Origin: Nocardioides lacusdianchii
Lineage (GTDB): Bacteria; Actinomycetota; Actinomycetes; Propionibacteriales; Nocardioidaceae
Direction of reading: 5' to 3'
NCBI RefSeq assembly: GCF_020102855.1
Contig: NZ_JADHZD010000026.1
Coordinates: 1-34,006, forward strand
DNA length: 34,006 bases
Positions 26,203 through 33,916 of this stretch are shown piece after piece. The notes beneath the pieces are model-generated. The model searched no databases, was not told the DNA's origin, and was given only the letters and a program-made list of their open reading frames with translations. Every line of letters starts with the position of its first letter. Positions within the stretch are counted from its first letter, which is position 1. The translations under genes and the position numbers were made by a program.

Positions 26203-26419
26203 CGCGCGACCGGTGCAACCGACCGGCCCGGAACGCTGTGCAGAAATGCGCTGCGCCTCGGGGCGTCGCCGCAACTTCGGACGTCGACGGAGACATACCT
26301 GCAACAGTCGCCGCGCACCCGACCGCTCAGACGTACGCGCCCACGACGCAACGGGCAAAGTTCAGGACCCAAGGAACGCAACACAGGGAACTGCACCGCG
26401 CTGACGGACAGTTACGGGT
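26203..26419. promoter_or_regulatory. Upstream region of the ECF sigma factor, possible autoregulated promoter
   Basis: No gene is seen. GGAAC occurs at 26373-26377 and 26387-26391, and GTT at 26411-26413. ECF promoters typically have GGAAC and a GTT-containing -10 about 16-17 bases apart; here the closest pair is separated by 19 bases, so the match is imperfect. Confidence 0.25.
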
Positions 26420-27040
26420 GTGAGCACCGAGGATCGCGAGCTGAGACGACGGCTGCGGGGCGGCGACCAGGCCGCCTTCGACAGCGTCTACGCCGAGCAC
26501 GTCAACGGCGTCTTCACCCTGGCACACCGGTTGACCGCGAACTGGGCCACTGCGGAGGACGTGACCTCCGAGACGTTCCTGACGCTCTGGCGCAACCGCG
26601 ACGGGCTCGCGGACGACGACCGGCCGCTCCGTGCCTGGCTGCTCGCCATCACCACGCGCCAAGCCCTCAACGCCACCCGGAGCCGTCGTCGCCTCTTGAC
26701 CTTCTTGGCACGAGCGCCCGACGACCTCACCGTCCCCGACTTCGCCGACAGCACCGCGCAGCGCCTCGACGACGCGCACACCCTCGCCCGGACCGCACGG
26801 GCACTTGAGTTGCTGACCCGGAGCGAGACCGAGGTGCTCGCCCTGTGCGTGTGGTCGGGACTGAGCTACGCCGAGGCCGCGGAGACCCTGGGCGTCCCGG
26901 TCGGGACGGTCCGGTCGCGGCTGTCCCGGGCACGCGCCCGTCTCCGGGCGATCATCGACGACCCGCCGGACGAGGCAGAGACCGACACCTGGACCCGCAC
27001 CCCGACCCGCATCCCGACCGTCCGAGGAGGACGACCATGA
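26420..27040 (+). CDS. ECF-family RNA polymerase sigma factor
   Basis: A 206-aa sigma-70 family protein. Region 2 spans about residues 10-85 (FDSVYAEHVNGVFTLAHRLT, then AEDVTSETFLTLWRN). Region 4 spans about 130-180 with SGLSYAEAAETLGVPVGTVR as the helix-turn-helix that reads the -35 element. The Thr/Arg/Pro-rich tail is probably disordered. It begins at GTG 26420 and overlaps the next gene by ATGA at 27037-27040. The downstream partner lacks the HxxxCxxC zinc anti-sigma motif, so control of this factor is not obvious. Confidence 0.9.
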   Translation: MSTEDRELRRRLRGGDQAAFDSVYAEHVNGVFTLAHRLTANWATAEDVTSETFLTLWRNRDGLADDDRPLRAWLLAITTRQALNATRSRRRLLTFLARAPDDLTVPDFADSTAQRLDDAHTLARTARALELLTRSETEVLALCVWSGLSYAEAAETLGVPVGTVRSRLSRARARLRAIIDDPPDEAETDTWTRTPTRIPTVRGGRP

Positions 27041-28038
27041 CCGCTGACGACTCCACACGCGACCTCCTCGAGCTGCGCCGCCAGCTCCCCCCTCCGACGG
27101 AGATCACGCTGTCCCCCGAGCACCGTGCCCGACTGGCTCGTCGAGTGCACACGGCCATCGACGACCACGATCGGGGAGCACGCCGAACCGGCCGGGTCGC
27201 GGCCCCCGCACTCCTGGTCGCCTGCTCGACGATCCTCGCGCTCCTCACCTGGGGCGCCATCGACGACATCGCCACCGATCCACGCTCCCCCTCGCCTCGC
27301 GACCGTGCGGTCGCCACGGCCCCGGCCGCCACCCTGGTGCTGGAGAGCGCAGCCACGGCCGCACTGGCAGCGCCCACCCTCGAAGTGCGGGAGGATCAGT
27401 TCGTCTACGCCAGGAGCGCCGTGCTTTCCAACGACGGTCGCCTCGGCGGTCCGGTCCGCCTCGGGGAGGTGCACGAGCGGGAGGTCTGGTTCGGGCAGGA
27501 CACCGGACCCTACGGTTGGGACGACGACGTGATCCGCGAGCTCGGCCAGGACTGGCCGATCGACTACAGCGGCCCCGCCGCGGCTGGCGTCGGCCGGCCG
27601 ACGTACGCCTGGTTGGCTTCCCTGCCCACCGACCCCGACGCGCTCCTCGACGTCCTGTACGCCGAGGCACGGACCGTAGAGCGCCAGGAGCCCGAGCAGG
27701 CGGTCTTCGAGCTCATCGGCAACCTCGTCAACGAGCAGGCGGTGCCGCCGAGGACCGCGGCAGCCTTCTACCGCGCCACCACCCTGATCCCGGGCGTCGA
27801 GGTAGAGCGCGACGCCACGGACGCTCTCGGCCGCCAAGGCATCGGCGTCAGCCGCGCCGATGCCGCGTTCCGGACCCGGACCACGTGGGTGTTCGACCCC
27901 GACAGCTACGAGCTCATGGGCATGCGCAGCTGGTTCACCCACACCGACGGCTCGCCCGACATCCTGTTCGGCGCCACGGCGATCCTGGAGCGCGGCATCG
28001 TCGACGAAGCCGGCACCGTCCCCGCACGCCCCGCCTGA
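27037..28038 (+). CDS. CU044_5270-like membrane protein encoded with the ECF sigma factor
   Basis: A 333-aa protein. The N-terminal 50 residues are cytoplasmic and charged (ELRRQLPPPTEITLSPEHRA). One membrane helix lies at about 54-74 (VAAPALLVACSTILALLTWG), followed by a large outside domain with DQFVYARSAVL, REVWFGQDTGPYGW and a C-terminal strand-rich part. The layout matches the actinobacterial CU044_5270 family that is usually encoded next to ECF sigma factors. GAGGAGG precedes ATG 27037. It may act as the sensor or anti-sigma partner of the sigma factor; the role is an inference from gene pairing. Confidence 0.8.
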   Translation: MTADDSTRDLLELRRQLPPPTEITLSPEHRARLARRVHTAIDDHDRGARRTGRVAAPALLVACSTILALLTWGAIDDIATDPRSPSPRDRAVATAPAATLVLESAATAALAAPTLEVREDQFVYARSAVLSNDGRLGGPVRLGEVHEREVWFGQDTGPYGWDDDVIRELGQDWPIDYSGPAAAGVGRPTYAWLASLPTDPDALLDVLYAEARTVERQEPEQAVFELIGNLVNEQAVPPRTAAAFYRATTLIPGVEVERDATDALGRQGIGVSRADAAFRTRTTWVFDPDSYELMGMRSWFTHTDGSPDILFGATAILERGIVDEAGTVPARPA

Positions 28039-28097
28039 GGCCCTCTGCGCGTAGGCGGGCGCTTCCATGCCTGACGAGCGCCCACGTGCGCAGGAGA

Positions 28098-28130
28098 GAT
28101 CCCAACGCGGAGCGTGACCAGTGCGGGATC
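28098..28130. repeat. REP-like palindromic unit, best-preserved full copy
   Basis: The 33-base unit is bounded by inverted GATCCC (28098-28103) and GGGATC (28125-28130) and contains GCGGAGCGTGACCAGTGC. It lies in the 28039-28282 gap between convergent genes and may also serve as a terminator; I see no gene in that gap. Confidence 0.6.
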
Positions 28131-28282
28131 GGCTATCGGGACGGATGGCCGGCGCGCACGCTGCTGTGCGCGGACCTCGAGGTAGACGTTTCAGCGGACG
28201 CATCCTCACTCGGTTCACCCAGCATGGTTTCGGTGGCTTTCGCTCCTGCCGCACGCGGCACTGAATAGGCGACGGAGCGGTT

Positions 28283-28603
28283 CTAGTGAACAGCGCCGAG
28301 TTCGACGAGGAGTACCCCACTGATGATGAGGGCGATGCCGCCCAGCATGAGTGGGGTGAGAGGCTCCTTAAACAAGACCTTGGATGCGACCGCGGTGAGG
28401 GCCACGCCCGAGGCTGCCCAGATGCCGTACGCGACACCGAGTCCAAGGCCTTCGTTGAGGGTGAGTGTGAGGAACGCGAAGGCGGCCAGGTATCCGACGG
28501 CTACGCCAGCGTAGTAGGCGCGCTGTCCGGTAGCCGCCATCCGCAAGGAGATGGTGGCCGTGACTTCGAAGACGATGGCTGCGGCCAGGAAAAACCACTG
28601 CAT
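28283..28603 (-). CDS. SMR-family multidrug efflux subunit, second of a pair
   Basis: A 106-aa four-helix protein of the small multidrug resistance family. The essential membrane glutamate is E13 in AAAIVFEVTATISL. GVAYGIWAASGVALTA in helix 3 and the LGGIALIISGVLLVELG helix 4 match the family. It starts at ATG 28603, sharing one base with the stop of the first SMR gene (TAATG). Paired SMR genes (as in EbrAB or YkkCD) form heterodimers that exchange protons for cationic drugs; the paired arrangement suggests the same here. Substrates cannot be told from sequence. Confidence 0.88.
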   Translation of the reverse strand: MQWFFLAAAIVFEVTATISLRMAATGQRAYYAGVAVGYLAAFAFLTLTLNEGLGLGVAYGIWAASGVALTAVASKVLFKEPLTPLMLGGIALIISGVLLVELGAVH

Positions 28604-28956
28604 TAGATGGACTCCTTCGCGGGAGCGTTCTTGTGGGCGGCTTGGGAGCCGAGTTCGACGGTGAGGACGCCTACGATGATGAGGGCGATGCCGAGGCCCA
28701 TTAGGGCAGTGAGTGTCTCGTCGAAGATCAATGACGACATGACTGCGGTAGTGGCGACGCCGAGTGCACCCCAGATGCCGTAGGCGACGCCCAGTGCCAT
28801 GCCTCGCCGCAGGACCAACGCGAGGAACGCAAACGACGCGATGTAGCCGATGGCGACGACAGCGTAGAGCGCGGGACGGTCGAGGGCGCCTTTGAGGGAC
28901 AGGGAGCCGGTGACTTCGCTGAGGATGGCCGCAGCGAGGAGCAGCCATTTGGTCAT
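28603..28956 (-). CDS. SMR-family multidrug efflux subunit, first of a pair
   Basis: A 117-aa SMR protein with four helices, essential glutamate E14 (AAAILSEVTGSLSLKG) and the GVAYGIWGALGV helix-3 motif. Its C-terminal tail (SQAAHKNAPAKESI) is longer and more basic than the partner's, an asymmetry seen in heterodimeric SMR pairs. ATG 28956 overlaps the TetR stop (ATGA), and its stop overlaps the second SMR start. It is the middle gene of a tightly coupled three-gene operon. Confidence 0.88.
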   Translation of the reverse strand: MTKWLLLAAAILSEVTGSLSLKGALDRPALYAVVAIGYIASFAFLALVLRRGMALGVAYGIWGALGVATTAVMSSLIFDETLTALMGLGIALIIVGVLTVELGSQAAHKNAPAKESI

Positions 28957-29519
28957 GAGTTCTCCTGGAGGAGTTGGTGGGCGAGTGCTTGGACCGCGTC
29001 TCGGTCCTCGTCGGTGAGAGAGATGCCGTTGCTGGCCGAGTTAAGCCAGATGCCGTCGGCTATGAGGCGCACGGCGTGGAACCGTGCCCTTTCTTTTGCG
29101 GGCAGCGTTTCGGGGATGTGGACCCACTCGCCCATGCGTTCGTTCCAGCGCGCGCTGAGTGGCTCACGTAGCCGGGGGTCGGTGAACATGACGAGGTCTC
29201 CGTGGTCGAAGTGTCCGTCGCACACCCAATTGAGATAGGCGACGAGTCGCGCCGTCGTTGTCGGTGCTGTGCTGTTATCGGATGTGAGCCGCTGGGTCAG
29301 TTCGTGCTCGTACTGGTTCATGAGGTGGTCGATGACGGCAGTCATCAGCGCCTGCTTGGTCGAGAAGTGGTACATCAACCCCGCCTTGGTAACCCCGGCG
29401 GCGCGGGCGGCGGACTCCAGCGAGACCGAAGCGCCGGTGCGCGCCAAAGTCAGAGTGCTGGCGACCATGTCGTCACGCATTGAGGGCCGGTGCGCGGGGG
29501 CTGATCGAGATGTAGGCAC
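28953..29519 (-). CDS. TetR-family repressor of the SMR efflux operon
   Basis: A 188-aa TetR-type regulator. The helix-turn-helix is SLESAARAAGVTKAGLMYHF (about residues 33-52), followed by STKQALMTAVIDHLM. The C-terminal ligand domain has a TetR_C-like helical bundle. GTG 29519 is taken because a good promoter ends 8 bases upstream (leaderless); ATG 29480 is an alternative. It is the first gene of the operon with both SMR genes. It should repress its own promoter and be released by a drug exported by the SMR pair. Confidence 0.88.
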   Translation of the reverse strand: MPTSRSAPAHRPSMRDDMVASTLTLARTGASVSLESAARAAGVTKAGLMYHFSTKQALMTAVIDHLMNQYEHELTQRLTSDNSTAPTTTARLVAYLNWVCDGHFDHGDLVMFTDPRLREPLSARWNERMGEWVHIPETLPAKERARFHAVRLIADGIWLNSASNGISLTDEDRDAVQALAHQLLQENS

Positions 29520-29527
29520 AAGCCGTT

Positions 29528-29557
29528 ACTATACCGACTGGTTGGCTAAGTAAGCAA
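29528..29557 (-). promoter_or_regulatory. Promoter with embedded palindromic operator for tetR-SMR-SMR
   Basis: On the minus strand TTGCTT (29557-29552) and TATAGT (29533-29528) are spaced by 18 bases, and GTG 29519 follows 8 bases after the -10. An imperfect 24-base palindrome (29528-29551; ACT...CC.AC..GT.GG...AGT) fills the spacer and -10. A bound TetR dimer there would block polymerase. Confidence 0.65.
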
Positions 29558-29865
29558 GTCTGTACGCTCGCGATCGCCCTTGTGGCGGGTTGTGACGCTC
29601 GGGTGGAGGAGGTGAATGCGTTTGGCTCATCAGCTGCCGTGCGAGTGCGCCGGGAGGGAATGCCTGTCCCGCAAGTCGAACCTCAAGCGGCTCGCACAGC
29701 AACTCAAAGCTGCGCTAGGTCGTCTCTGTCTCGCTAACCGGATGGGGATCCGCTTGCGGCGAATCCATCGCTCCGACAGGTTCGGGGCCGAATCGTCGCC
29801 GCAGCTCGTTCGGCCTGCGGGACGGTTCGCGCCTCCCGACGTCGAGCACGCAGACCCGTTGCGGA
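29558..29865. other. Intergenic region without a supported gene
   Basis: This stretch lies downstream of the ABC-F stop and upstream of the tetR promoter. A GGAGGAGG followed by ATG 29616 opens an ORF that runs antisense into the ABC-F gene, with arginine-rich composition; I do not support it. I see no other structure. Confidence 0.4.
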
Positions 29866-31578
29866 CTAACCCCCGTCGCACTGTTCGTTCGGGAACGCGT
29901 CGTCGACTTCCTGCTGTCCCAGGTCGAGACGAGGCCACGTCGCAAGGTCGGCGAGCATCTGCCGGTCGTGAGTTGCGACGACTACCGCGCAGGAGGTTGT
30001 TGTCAGCGCCTGAGTGAGCTCGTCGACGAGGGAGATCGAGAGGTGGTTCGTCGGTTCGTCCAGCATCAGCAGGTCGGGCTTCGCGGCCAGGCACATCGCC
30101 AGGTGCAGACGGCGCTGCTGGCCTTGGGACATCCGGCCGACCGCGACACGCTGCGTCGCCGCGTCCAGTAGCCCGAGGGCGGACAGGGACGGGGGTTGCC
30201 CCGGCGTTCCGTGTGCCTGGAAGCGGTCCGTGTGCGCTCGGTAGGTCTCGTAGGCGGTAATGTCCGGGTTCCATCTGGGCGCCTCCTGCGACAGCAGCGC
30301 CACTCGGTTTCCGTGGTGCACGCGGAGCTGTCCATGTGTCGGCTCGACCTGACCAGCCAGTACGGCGAGGAGAGTGGACTTGCCGGCGCCGTTCGGTCCG
30401 GTGAGCAGCAGCCGGCCGCCGCTCGTCAGCGACACGTCGACCGGGGATTCGAGTCGACCGTCGACGACCAGCCCATGGCCGTCGAGGACTGGGCGATTGG
30501 CCCGGATGGGCCGATCTGGCCAGGACAAGTGCCGCGGGGGCTCGGGCACGGTGATGCGGTGGCGTTCGAGATCCTCCACCCTGCGGTTGAAGGCCTGCAC
30601 CACCCCGGCGGTGCGGGTGGCTCGCTGGTGCTTGCCCGTCCCCTTGTCCGGGCGCCAACCGGTGCGGAGACGGCCGCGTGCGTCCTCCGCGGCCTGCTGG
30701 AGCTCGGCGCGCTCGGTCTGCTGGGCTACGTGCTCCTGCTCCCAGCGCTCGCGCTCCCGGCGCCGGCCCTCGGCCCAGCCGTCGTACCCGCCGGAGTACT
30801 CGCGGGGAAGACCGTCGCGGCTTGGGTCCAGGTCGAGGAAGGTCGTGGCGACCTCGCGCAGAAGTGCCCTGTCGTGACTGACCACGGCCAGTCCGCCGGG
30901 GTGTTCGCGGAGTCGTCGGGTCAGGAAGGCAAGCGCCTCGGCGTCCAGGTGGTTGGTCGGCTCGTCCAACAGCAGCAGGTCCGTGCTCGAGCCGAGCACG
31001 ACGGCCAGACGCACTCGATAGCGCTGCCCCACCGAGAGTGTGGCCAGTCGCCGACTCCGGTCGGTGCAGGCGCCCAGCCCGTCGAGAGCGACGTCGATAC
31101 GTCGTTCGGCGTCCCACGCGTCGAGGACCGTGGCGACCTCGAGGGCCTGCGCATAGGCGTCCTCGGCTCCAGCCTCGCCGGCGGCCAGCGCCTCGGTCGC
31201 GGCGTCCAGTCGGTCAAGAGCGGTTAGGGAGTCGCCGACGGCATCCTTGAGCAAGTCCCCGACGGTGCGATCGTTGTCGACGTCGAGGGTCTGCCCGACG
31301 AGGGCCAGGGTGCCGATGCGCGTCACCGCGCCCCCGGCCGGCGAGAGATCGCCGGCCAGGACGCGCAACAGAGTCGTCTTGCCGCGGCCGTTCTCGCCGA
31401 CCACGGCCAACCGTGAGCCGTTCGAGACCGTCACGTCGACGCTGGCCAGGACAGAGCGCTCACCAAGGGACACAGCGATGCCCTCTGCGCGCACGTGGGC
31501 AGCGGTACCCGCAGGCAATCCGCGAGTTACCCAGGCAGGAGCGTCGGAGGAAAGGGAAGAAGGGTCAGTGCGAAGCAT
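29866..31578 (-). CDS. ABC-F ATPase, probable ribosome-protection antibiotic resistance protein
   Basis: A 570-aa protein with two ABC domains and no membrane segments. Domain 1: Walker A GENGRGKT (61-68), signature LSVGQ (181-185), Walker B LLLLDEPTNHLD (201-212). Linker about 255-345, helical and charged, the inter-domain arm that reaches the ribosome in ABC-F proteins. Domain 2: Walker A GPNGAGKS (394-401), signature MSQGQ (483-487), Walker B LLMLDEPTNHLS (503-514). This is the layout of ABC-F proteins, many of which displace macrolides, lincosamides or streptogramins from the ribosome. GAGAG lies 7 bases before ATG 31578. The upstream leader peptide and hairpins suggest drug-induced control. 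The exact drug class cannot be assigned. Confidence 0.88.
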   Translation of the reverse strand: MLRTDPSSLSSDAPAWVTRGLPAGTAAHVRAEGIAVSLGERSVLASVDVTVSNGSRLAVVGENGRGKTTLLRVLAGDLSPAGGAVTRIGTLALVGQTLDVDNDRTVGDLLKDAVGDSLTALDRLDAATEALAAGEAGAEDAYAQALEVATVLDAWDAERRIDVALDGLGACTDRSRRLATLSVGQRYRVRLAVVLGSSTDLLLLDEPTNHLDAEALAFLTRRLREHPGGLAVVSHDRALLREVATTFLDLDPSRDGLPREYSGGYDGWAEGRRRERERWEQEHVAQQTERAELQQAAEDARGRLRTGWRPDKGTGKHQRATRTAGVVQAFNRRVEDLERHRITVPEPPRHLSWPDRPIRANRPVLDGHGLVVDGRLESPVDVSLTSGGRLLLTGPNGAGKSTLLAVLAGQVEPTHGQLRVHHGNRVALLSQEAPRWNPDITAYETYRAHTDRFQAHGTPGQPPSLSALGLLDAATQRVAVGRMSQGQQRRLHLAMCLAAKPDLLMLDEPTNHLSISLVDELTQALTTTSCAVVVATHDRQMLADLATWPRLDLGQQEVDDAFPNEQCDGG

Positions 31579-31603
31579 GCGTGTTCTCTCAGCTCGTCAG
31601 GGA

Positions 31604-31678
31604 GCCGGGCAGCACGCGTAGCCGCCCGGCATAGGCCAGGACGGCGGACGAGAAACTCAGTCGGGTTCGGCCGCCGTC
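31604..31678 (-). promoter_or_regulatory. Candidate attenuator hairpins between leader peptide and ABC-F gene
   Basis: GACGGCGG (31678-31671) pairs with CCGCCGTC (31647-31640); the first arm overlaps the leader stop codon, so a ribosome stalled on the leader would open it. A second stem, GCCGGGC (31630-31624) with GCCCGGC (31610-31604), lies just upstream of the ABC-F ribosome site. No T run follows. Confidence 0.5.
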
Positions 31679-31712
31679 AGCGGACGAACCAGGGCTTCGC
31701 ACAGAAACTCAT
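31677..31712 (-). CDS. 11-aa leader peptide of the ABC-F gene
   Basis: ATG 31712 opens MSFCAKPWFVR and stops at TGA 31679-31677. A promoter-like pair lies so close that the ATG would be at about +1 to +2, so translation would be leaderless. Short leaders with basic and aromatic residues before ribosome-protection genes act as sensors: antibiotic stalling on the leader lets transcription or translation continue. The stop codon overlaps the first arm of a hairpin, which fits that model. The evidence is position, structure and size; it is not a database match. Confidence 0.6.
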   Translation of the reverse strand: MSFCAKPWFVR

Positions 31713-31719
31713 GGTGCGG

Positions 31720-31750
31720 ACTCTACGAGCGGCAGGCGACGTGTTGCCAA
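31720..31750 (-). promoter_or_regulatory. Promoter of the ABC-F leader, possible WhiB7-type
   Basis: TTGGCA (31750-31745) and TAGAGT (31725-31720) are 19 bases apart on the minus strand; ATG 31712 follows 7 bases after the -10. GTAATCG directly upstream of the -35 resembles the AT-containing element beside the -35 of WhiB7-dependent resistance promoters. That likeness is weak and from memory. Confidence 0.5.
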
Positions 31751-31787
31751 CCGATTACTCGACGCTGTTGTGATCCACCCAGGCACC

Positions 31788-31809
31788 GCCGTACAGAACT
31801 TCGTACGGC
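31788..31809. repeat. Inverted repeat upstream of the ABC-F promoter
   Basis: GCCGTAC-AGAACTTC-GTACGGC is a perfect 7-bp inverted repeat with an 8-base loop, about 40 bases upstream of the ABC-F -35. It could be an operator or a terminator. Confidence 0.4.
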
Positions 31810-31846
31810 GACGGTCGGAGGACTTGTCGACTGGATCGCCGCAAAC

Positions 31847-31893
31847 GGATCCCGCACCGGGTCGCTCCGCGAGCCCATCCCGTACCGGGTCGC
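31847..31893. repeat. REP-like repeat unit with internal direct repeat
   Basis: CCCGCACCGGGTCGC (31851-31865) and CCCGTACCGGGTCGC (31879-31893) are direct repeats with one mismatch, enclosing GCTCCGCGAGCCCAT. Bases 31849-31878 occur again, inverted and identical over 30 bases, at 33954-33983. Confidence 0.75.
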
Positions 31894-31941
31894 AGACACC
31901 CACGACGAGGTGCTTCGGGGGAGGTTCTGGCGACACATTCC

Positions 31942-32580
31942 ATGAACGCCGAAGCCGATTGGGTGACTTCCCTGATGCGCCCACTGGCCGGCGGGTGGCA
32001 CCGTGAGCGCATGCTCTTGAACTTGGAGAAGGGTGTATGGCGGGACCTGACGCGCCGACGCGGGGTCAGCTTTGTGGACCCTCGTCTGGCTCAGCCGGCA
32101 AGGGCAGCGCTGGTACTCCAAGCGGCTCACACGCTGCTGCCCGAAGCGGGCGTGACGGCGCTGCCTTCAATTGCCCGTGACGAACTTCAGGAGGGGCTGA
32201 GTGGCCCGCTGCGCACAGCTATCGCTGACTCCGACCCGTCCTCGGAGGGAACCGTTGAGGGTTTGCGCGATCAGCTGGTGGGGACACTCGTGGCAACGCC
32301 GGGTCGAGTCGGCGCACTCATGCTGGCCGACCGCGTGCACCTGAGCCGGCTCGTCCGCGACGAGATCCCGCCCATCATCGCGTCGGCGTGCGTTTGTTGG
32401 TATGGCGCCTACCGCACTACTGACGACCCCTATGGCCACCAGATCACCACACTGCGAGGCCTGTACAACTCGTGGCTCGCCGTTCCAACGGAGCGACCTC
32501 GAATCGAGAAACAGATGCGCGGAGCCGCCGTACAGGTCGTCGGTGGACACCCCGACAGTCTGATTGCGCGACGAGTGTGA
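31942..32580 (+). CDS. Hypothetical protein
   Basis: A 212-aa soluble, mostly helical protein I do not recognise. It has WHRERMLLNLEKGVWRDLTR near the N-terminus, an AALVLQAAHTLLPEAGV helix and a C-terminal RGLYNSWLAVPTERPR segment. Codon use fits its neighbours. The start is uncertain: ATG 31942 has no good ribosome site, and ATG 31975 is a possible alternative. A 237-aa ORF on the other strand overlaps it, but its composition looks like a shadow. Confidence 0.55.
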   Translation: MNAEADWVTSLMRPLAGGWHRERMLLNLEKGVWRDLTRRRGVSFVDPRLAQPARAALVLQAAHTLLPEAGVTALPSIARDELQEGLSGPLRTAIADSDPSSEGTVEGLRDQLVGTLVATPGRVGALMLADRVHLSRLVRDEIPPIIASACVCWYGAYRTTDDPYGHQITTLRGLYNSWLAVPTERPRIEKQMRGAAVQVVGGHPDSLIARRV

Positions 32581-32642
32581 CTCGGCGTCGACTGGCACGA
32601 GCCGATCGTGCACTGGCGCGCTCCACGAGCCGATCCGCTGCA

Positions 32643-32648
32643 TACGCT
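32643..32648 (+). promoter_or_regulatory. Candidate -10 for leaderless phosphatase transcript
   Basis: TACGCT ends 6 bases before GTG 32655, the same layout as at 16358 and 25723. Confidence 0.45.
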
Positions 32649-32654
32649 GAGGCT

Positions 32655-33092
32655 GTGACCCAAACCTGGTGCCCGACCACTCTAGGCGTGCTTCGTCTGC
32701 CGTCCGGTCGAACGGTCCGGGGCCGTGGCCTGCGGCAGCCGGTGCCTGATGGTGTGTCTCCGGACTTTGGCCTCTACTTGTTGAGCAGGCCCCCGGCGCC
32801 GCCCATGGACTGGGAAGAGCGATGGGTTCGTTGGCCGGACTTGCGGTTGCCTGTCGACAAGGCTGACGCGTGGGACGCATTGTGTGAGGCGTGGCGTCGA
32901 GCCGGGCGCGAGCGAGTCGAGGTCGCTTGCAACGGAGGGCGCGGCAGGACAGGCACTGCGCTCGCCTGTCTTGCGGTGCTGGATGGCGTACCGGCCGATC
33001 ATGCCGTCGCCTTTGTACGCGAGCGCTACGACCGCCGGGCAGTCGAGACGCCCTGGCAGAGGCGCTACGTCGTGCGATTCGGCACCGTGTAG
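32655..33092 (+). CDS. Protein-tyrosine-phosphatase-like protein
   Basis: A 145-aa protein of the cysteine-based phosphatase fold. The P-loop is CNGGRGRTG with C92 and R98 (CX5R-T), preceded by the strand VEVA and followed by the helix ALACLAVLDG. WPDLRLPVD (60-68) supplies a possible general-acid aspartate. The usual histidine before the cysteine is alanine here. GTG 32655 is chosen because a -10-like TACGCT lies 6 bases upstream and the domain begins there; upstream in-frame sequence from 32472 is Arg/Ser-rich and overlaps the preceding gene. The substrate is unknown. Confidence 0.8.
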   Translation: MTQTWCPTTLGVLRLPSGRTVRGRGLRQPVPDGVSPDFGLYLLSRPPAPPMDWEERWVRWPDLRLPVDKADAWDALCEAWRRAGRERVEVACNGGRGRTGTALACLAVLDGVPADHAVAFVRERYDRRAVETPWQRRYVVRFGTV

Positions 33093-33107
33093 CTGCAGCC
33101 GCTGCGG

Positions 33108-33125
33108 GATCCCGAACTGGTCCCG
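33108..33125. repeat. REP-like repeat, diverged unit
   Basis: GATCCCGAACTGGTCCCG differs by two bases from GATCCCGCACTGGTCACG at 25003. It sits right after the phosphatase gene. The rest of the 33093-33301 gap shows no gene. Confidence 0.5.
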
Positions 33126-33301
33126 GCGTTTAGGTGGAGAGGCTTGGGCCAGATCTCACCGAAGGTTCCCGCCGGGCCTTCGGGCGCTCACTAGCTCCTG
33201 GTTACGACGGCAAGCGCTAGCGGTCCTCGGCGATATTTCTGTCGAGATGCCGGGAAGACTGACGAGCGTGTGGGGGATCCCGCGGCCCCACCCTGCAGCC
33301 G

Positions 33302-33916
33302 CTACGCCCGCTCGACAGGTTGTCGCAAGATCGTGCGCAGCCTCGACGGCTCGACCCGCCGCGCATCGCTGAGGTAGATCTCGTGGTGCTTCCCGGTCAT
33401 CCGCAGACCTGCACCGGGAACGAACTGCCCGTGCATCTCAGCCAGGACGTCGACCTCATCGTCGTAGGACCCGACGTGCAACGTTTGCACGCAGAGACCC
33501 TCCTCGAGACTCTCCAGCCGTACGTCTTCAAGCCTCACCCCGCGCTGCTTCGCGGCCGCCGCGCTCACAGCGTCAGCGAACATCTGCTCCGTGAGCCAGT
33601 CAGGCGTCATTATCATCGCGGTCCAGCACCACTGGGACTTATCGCGCGCGGACGTGAAGGAGGTCATGTCTGCGGCCCACCACAGCGCCTCTAGAGGAGG
33701 GACGACATAGTCGCGATCGAGTTCCCGCCTGCTGGTGAACTTCAATCCGTAGGCCACCGGGTATAGGGATGCGAGGGCGTCGGCGTACTTCTGGGACGTG
33801 TTGGGGTCGCCCCGACCGTCGATCATCAGGTACCTCATCCTGGGCACCTCGACGACCCTGAACTCGCCGGCACGCGCGCGGTACGCGTCGTGCGACTTCT
33901 TGAAGTCGACCTTCAC
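33302..33916 (-). CDS. GyrI-like small-molecule-binding domain protein
   Basis: A 204-aa protein. KVDFKKSHDAYRARAGEFRV, RYLMIDGRGDPN and the later WWAADMTSF and LHVGSYDDE segments fit the stand-alone GyrI-like/SOUL-type ligand-binding proteins that are often annotated as GyrI-like domain proteins. These bind small hydrophobic molecules and can hydrolyse some toxins; the ligand here is unknown. GTG 33916 is chosen: the conserved sequence starts there and a -10-like GATACT lies 6 bases upstream (leaderless). The longer ORF from ATG 33955 begins inside a perfect palindrome and is not credible. Confidence 0.8.
   Translation of the reverse strand: MKVDFKKSHDAYRARAGEFRVVEVPRMRYLMIDGRGDPNTSQKYADALASLYPVAYGLKFTSRRELDRDYVVPPLEALWWAADMTSFTSARDKSQWCWTAMIMTPDWLTEQMFADAVSAAAAKQRGVRLEDVRLESLEEGLCVQTLHVGSYDDEVDVLAEMHGQFVPGAGLRMTGKHHEIYLSDARRVEPSRLRTILRQPVERA

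Noticed and set aside
26866..28446. 526-aa minus strand ORF
   Set aside because: It is antisense to the sigma factor and CU044_5270-like genes, with Gly/Arg/Asp-rich low-complexity translation produced by GC-rich codon use on the other strand.
29616..30017. 133-aa + strand ORF starting after GGAGGAGG
   Set aside because: Most of it is antisense to the ABC-F gene and its composition is arginine-rich and low complexity, typical of a shadow frame. The good ribosome-site match alone is not enough.
32167..32880. 237-aa minus strand ORF
   Set aside because: It overlaps both the 212-aa unknown gene and the phosphatase gene antisense; its composition is biased and no motif is seen, whereas the phosphatase P-loop is clear.
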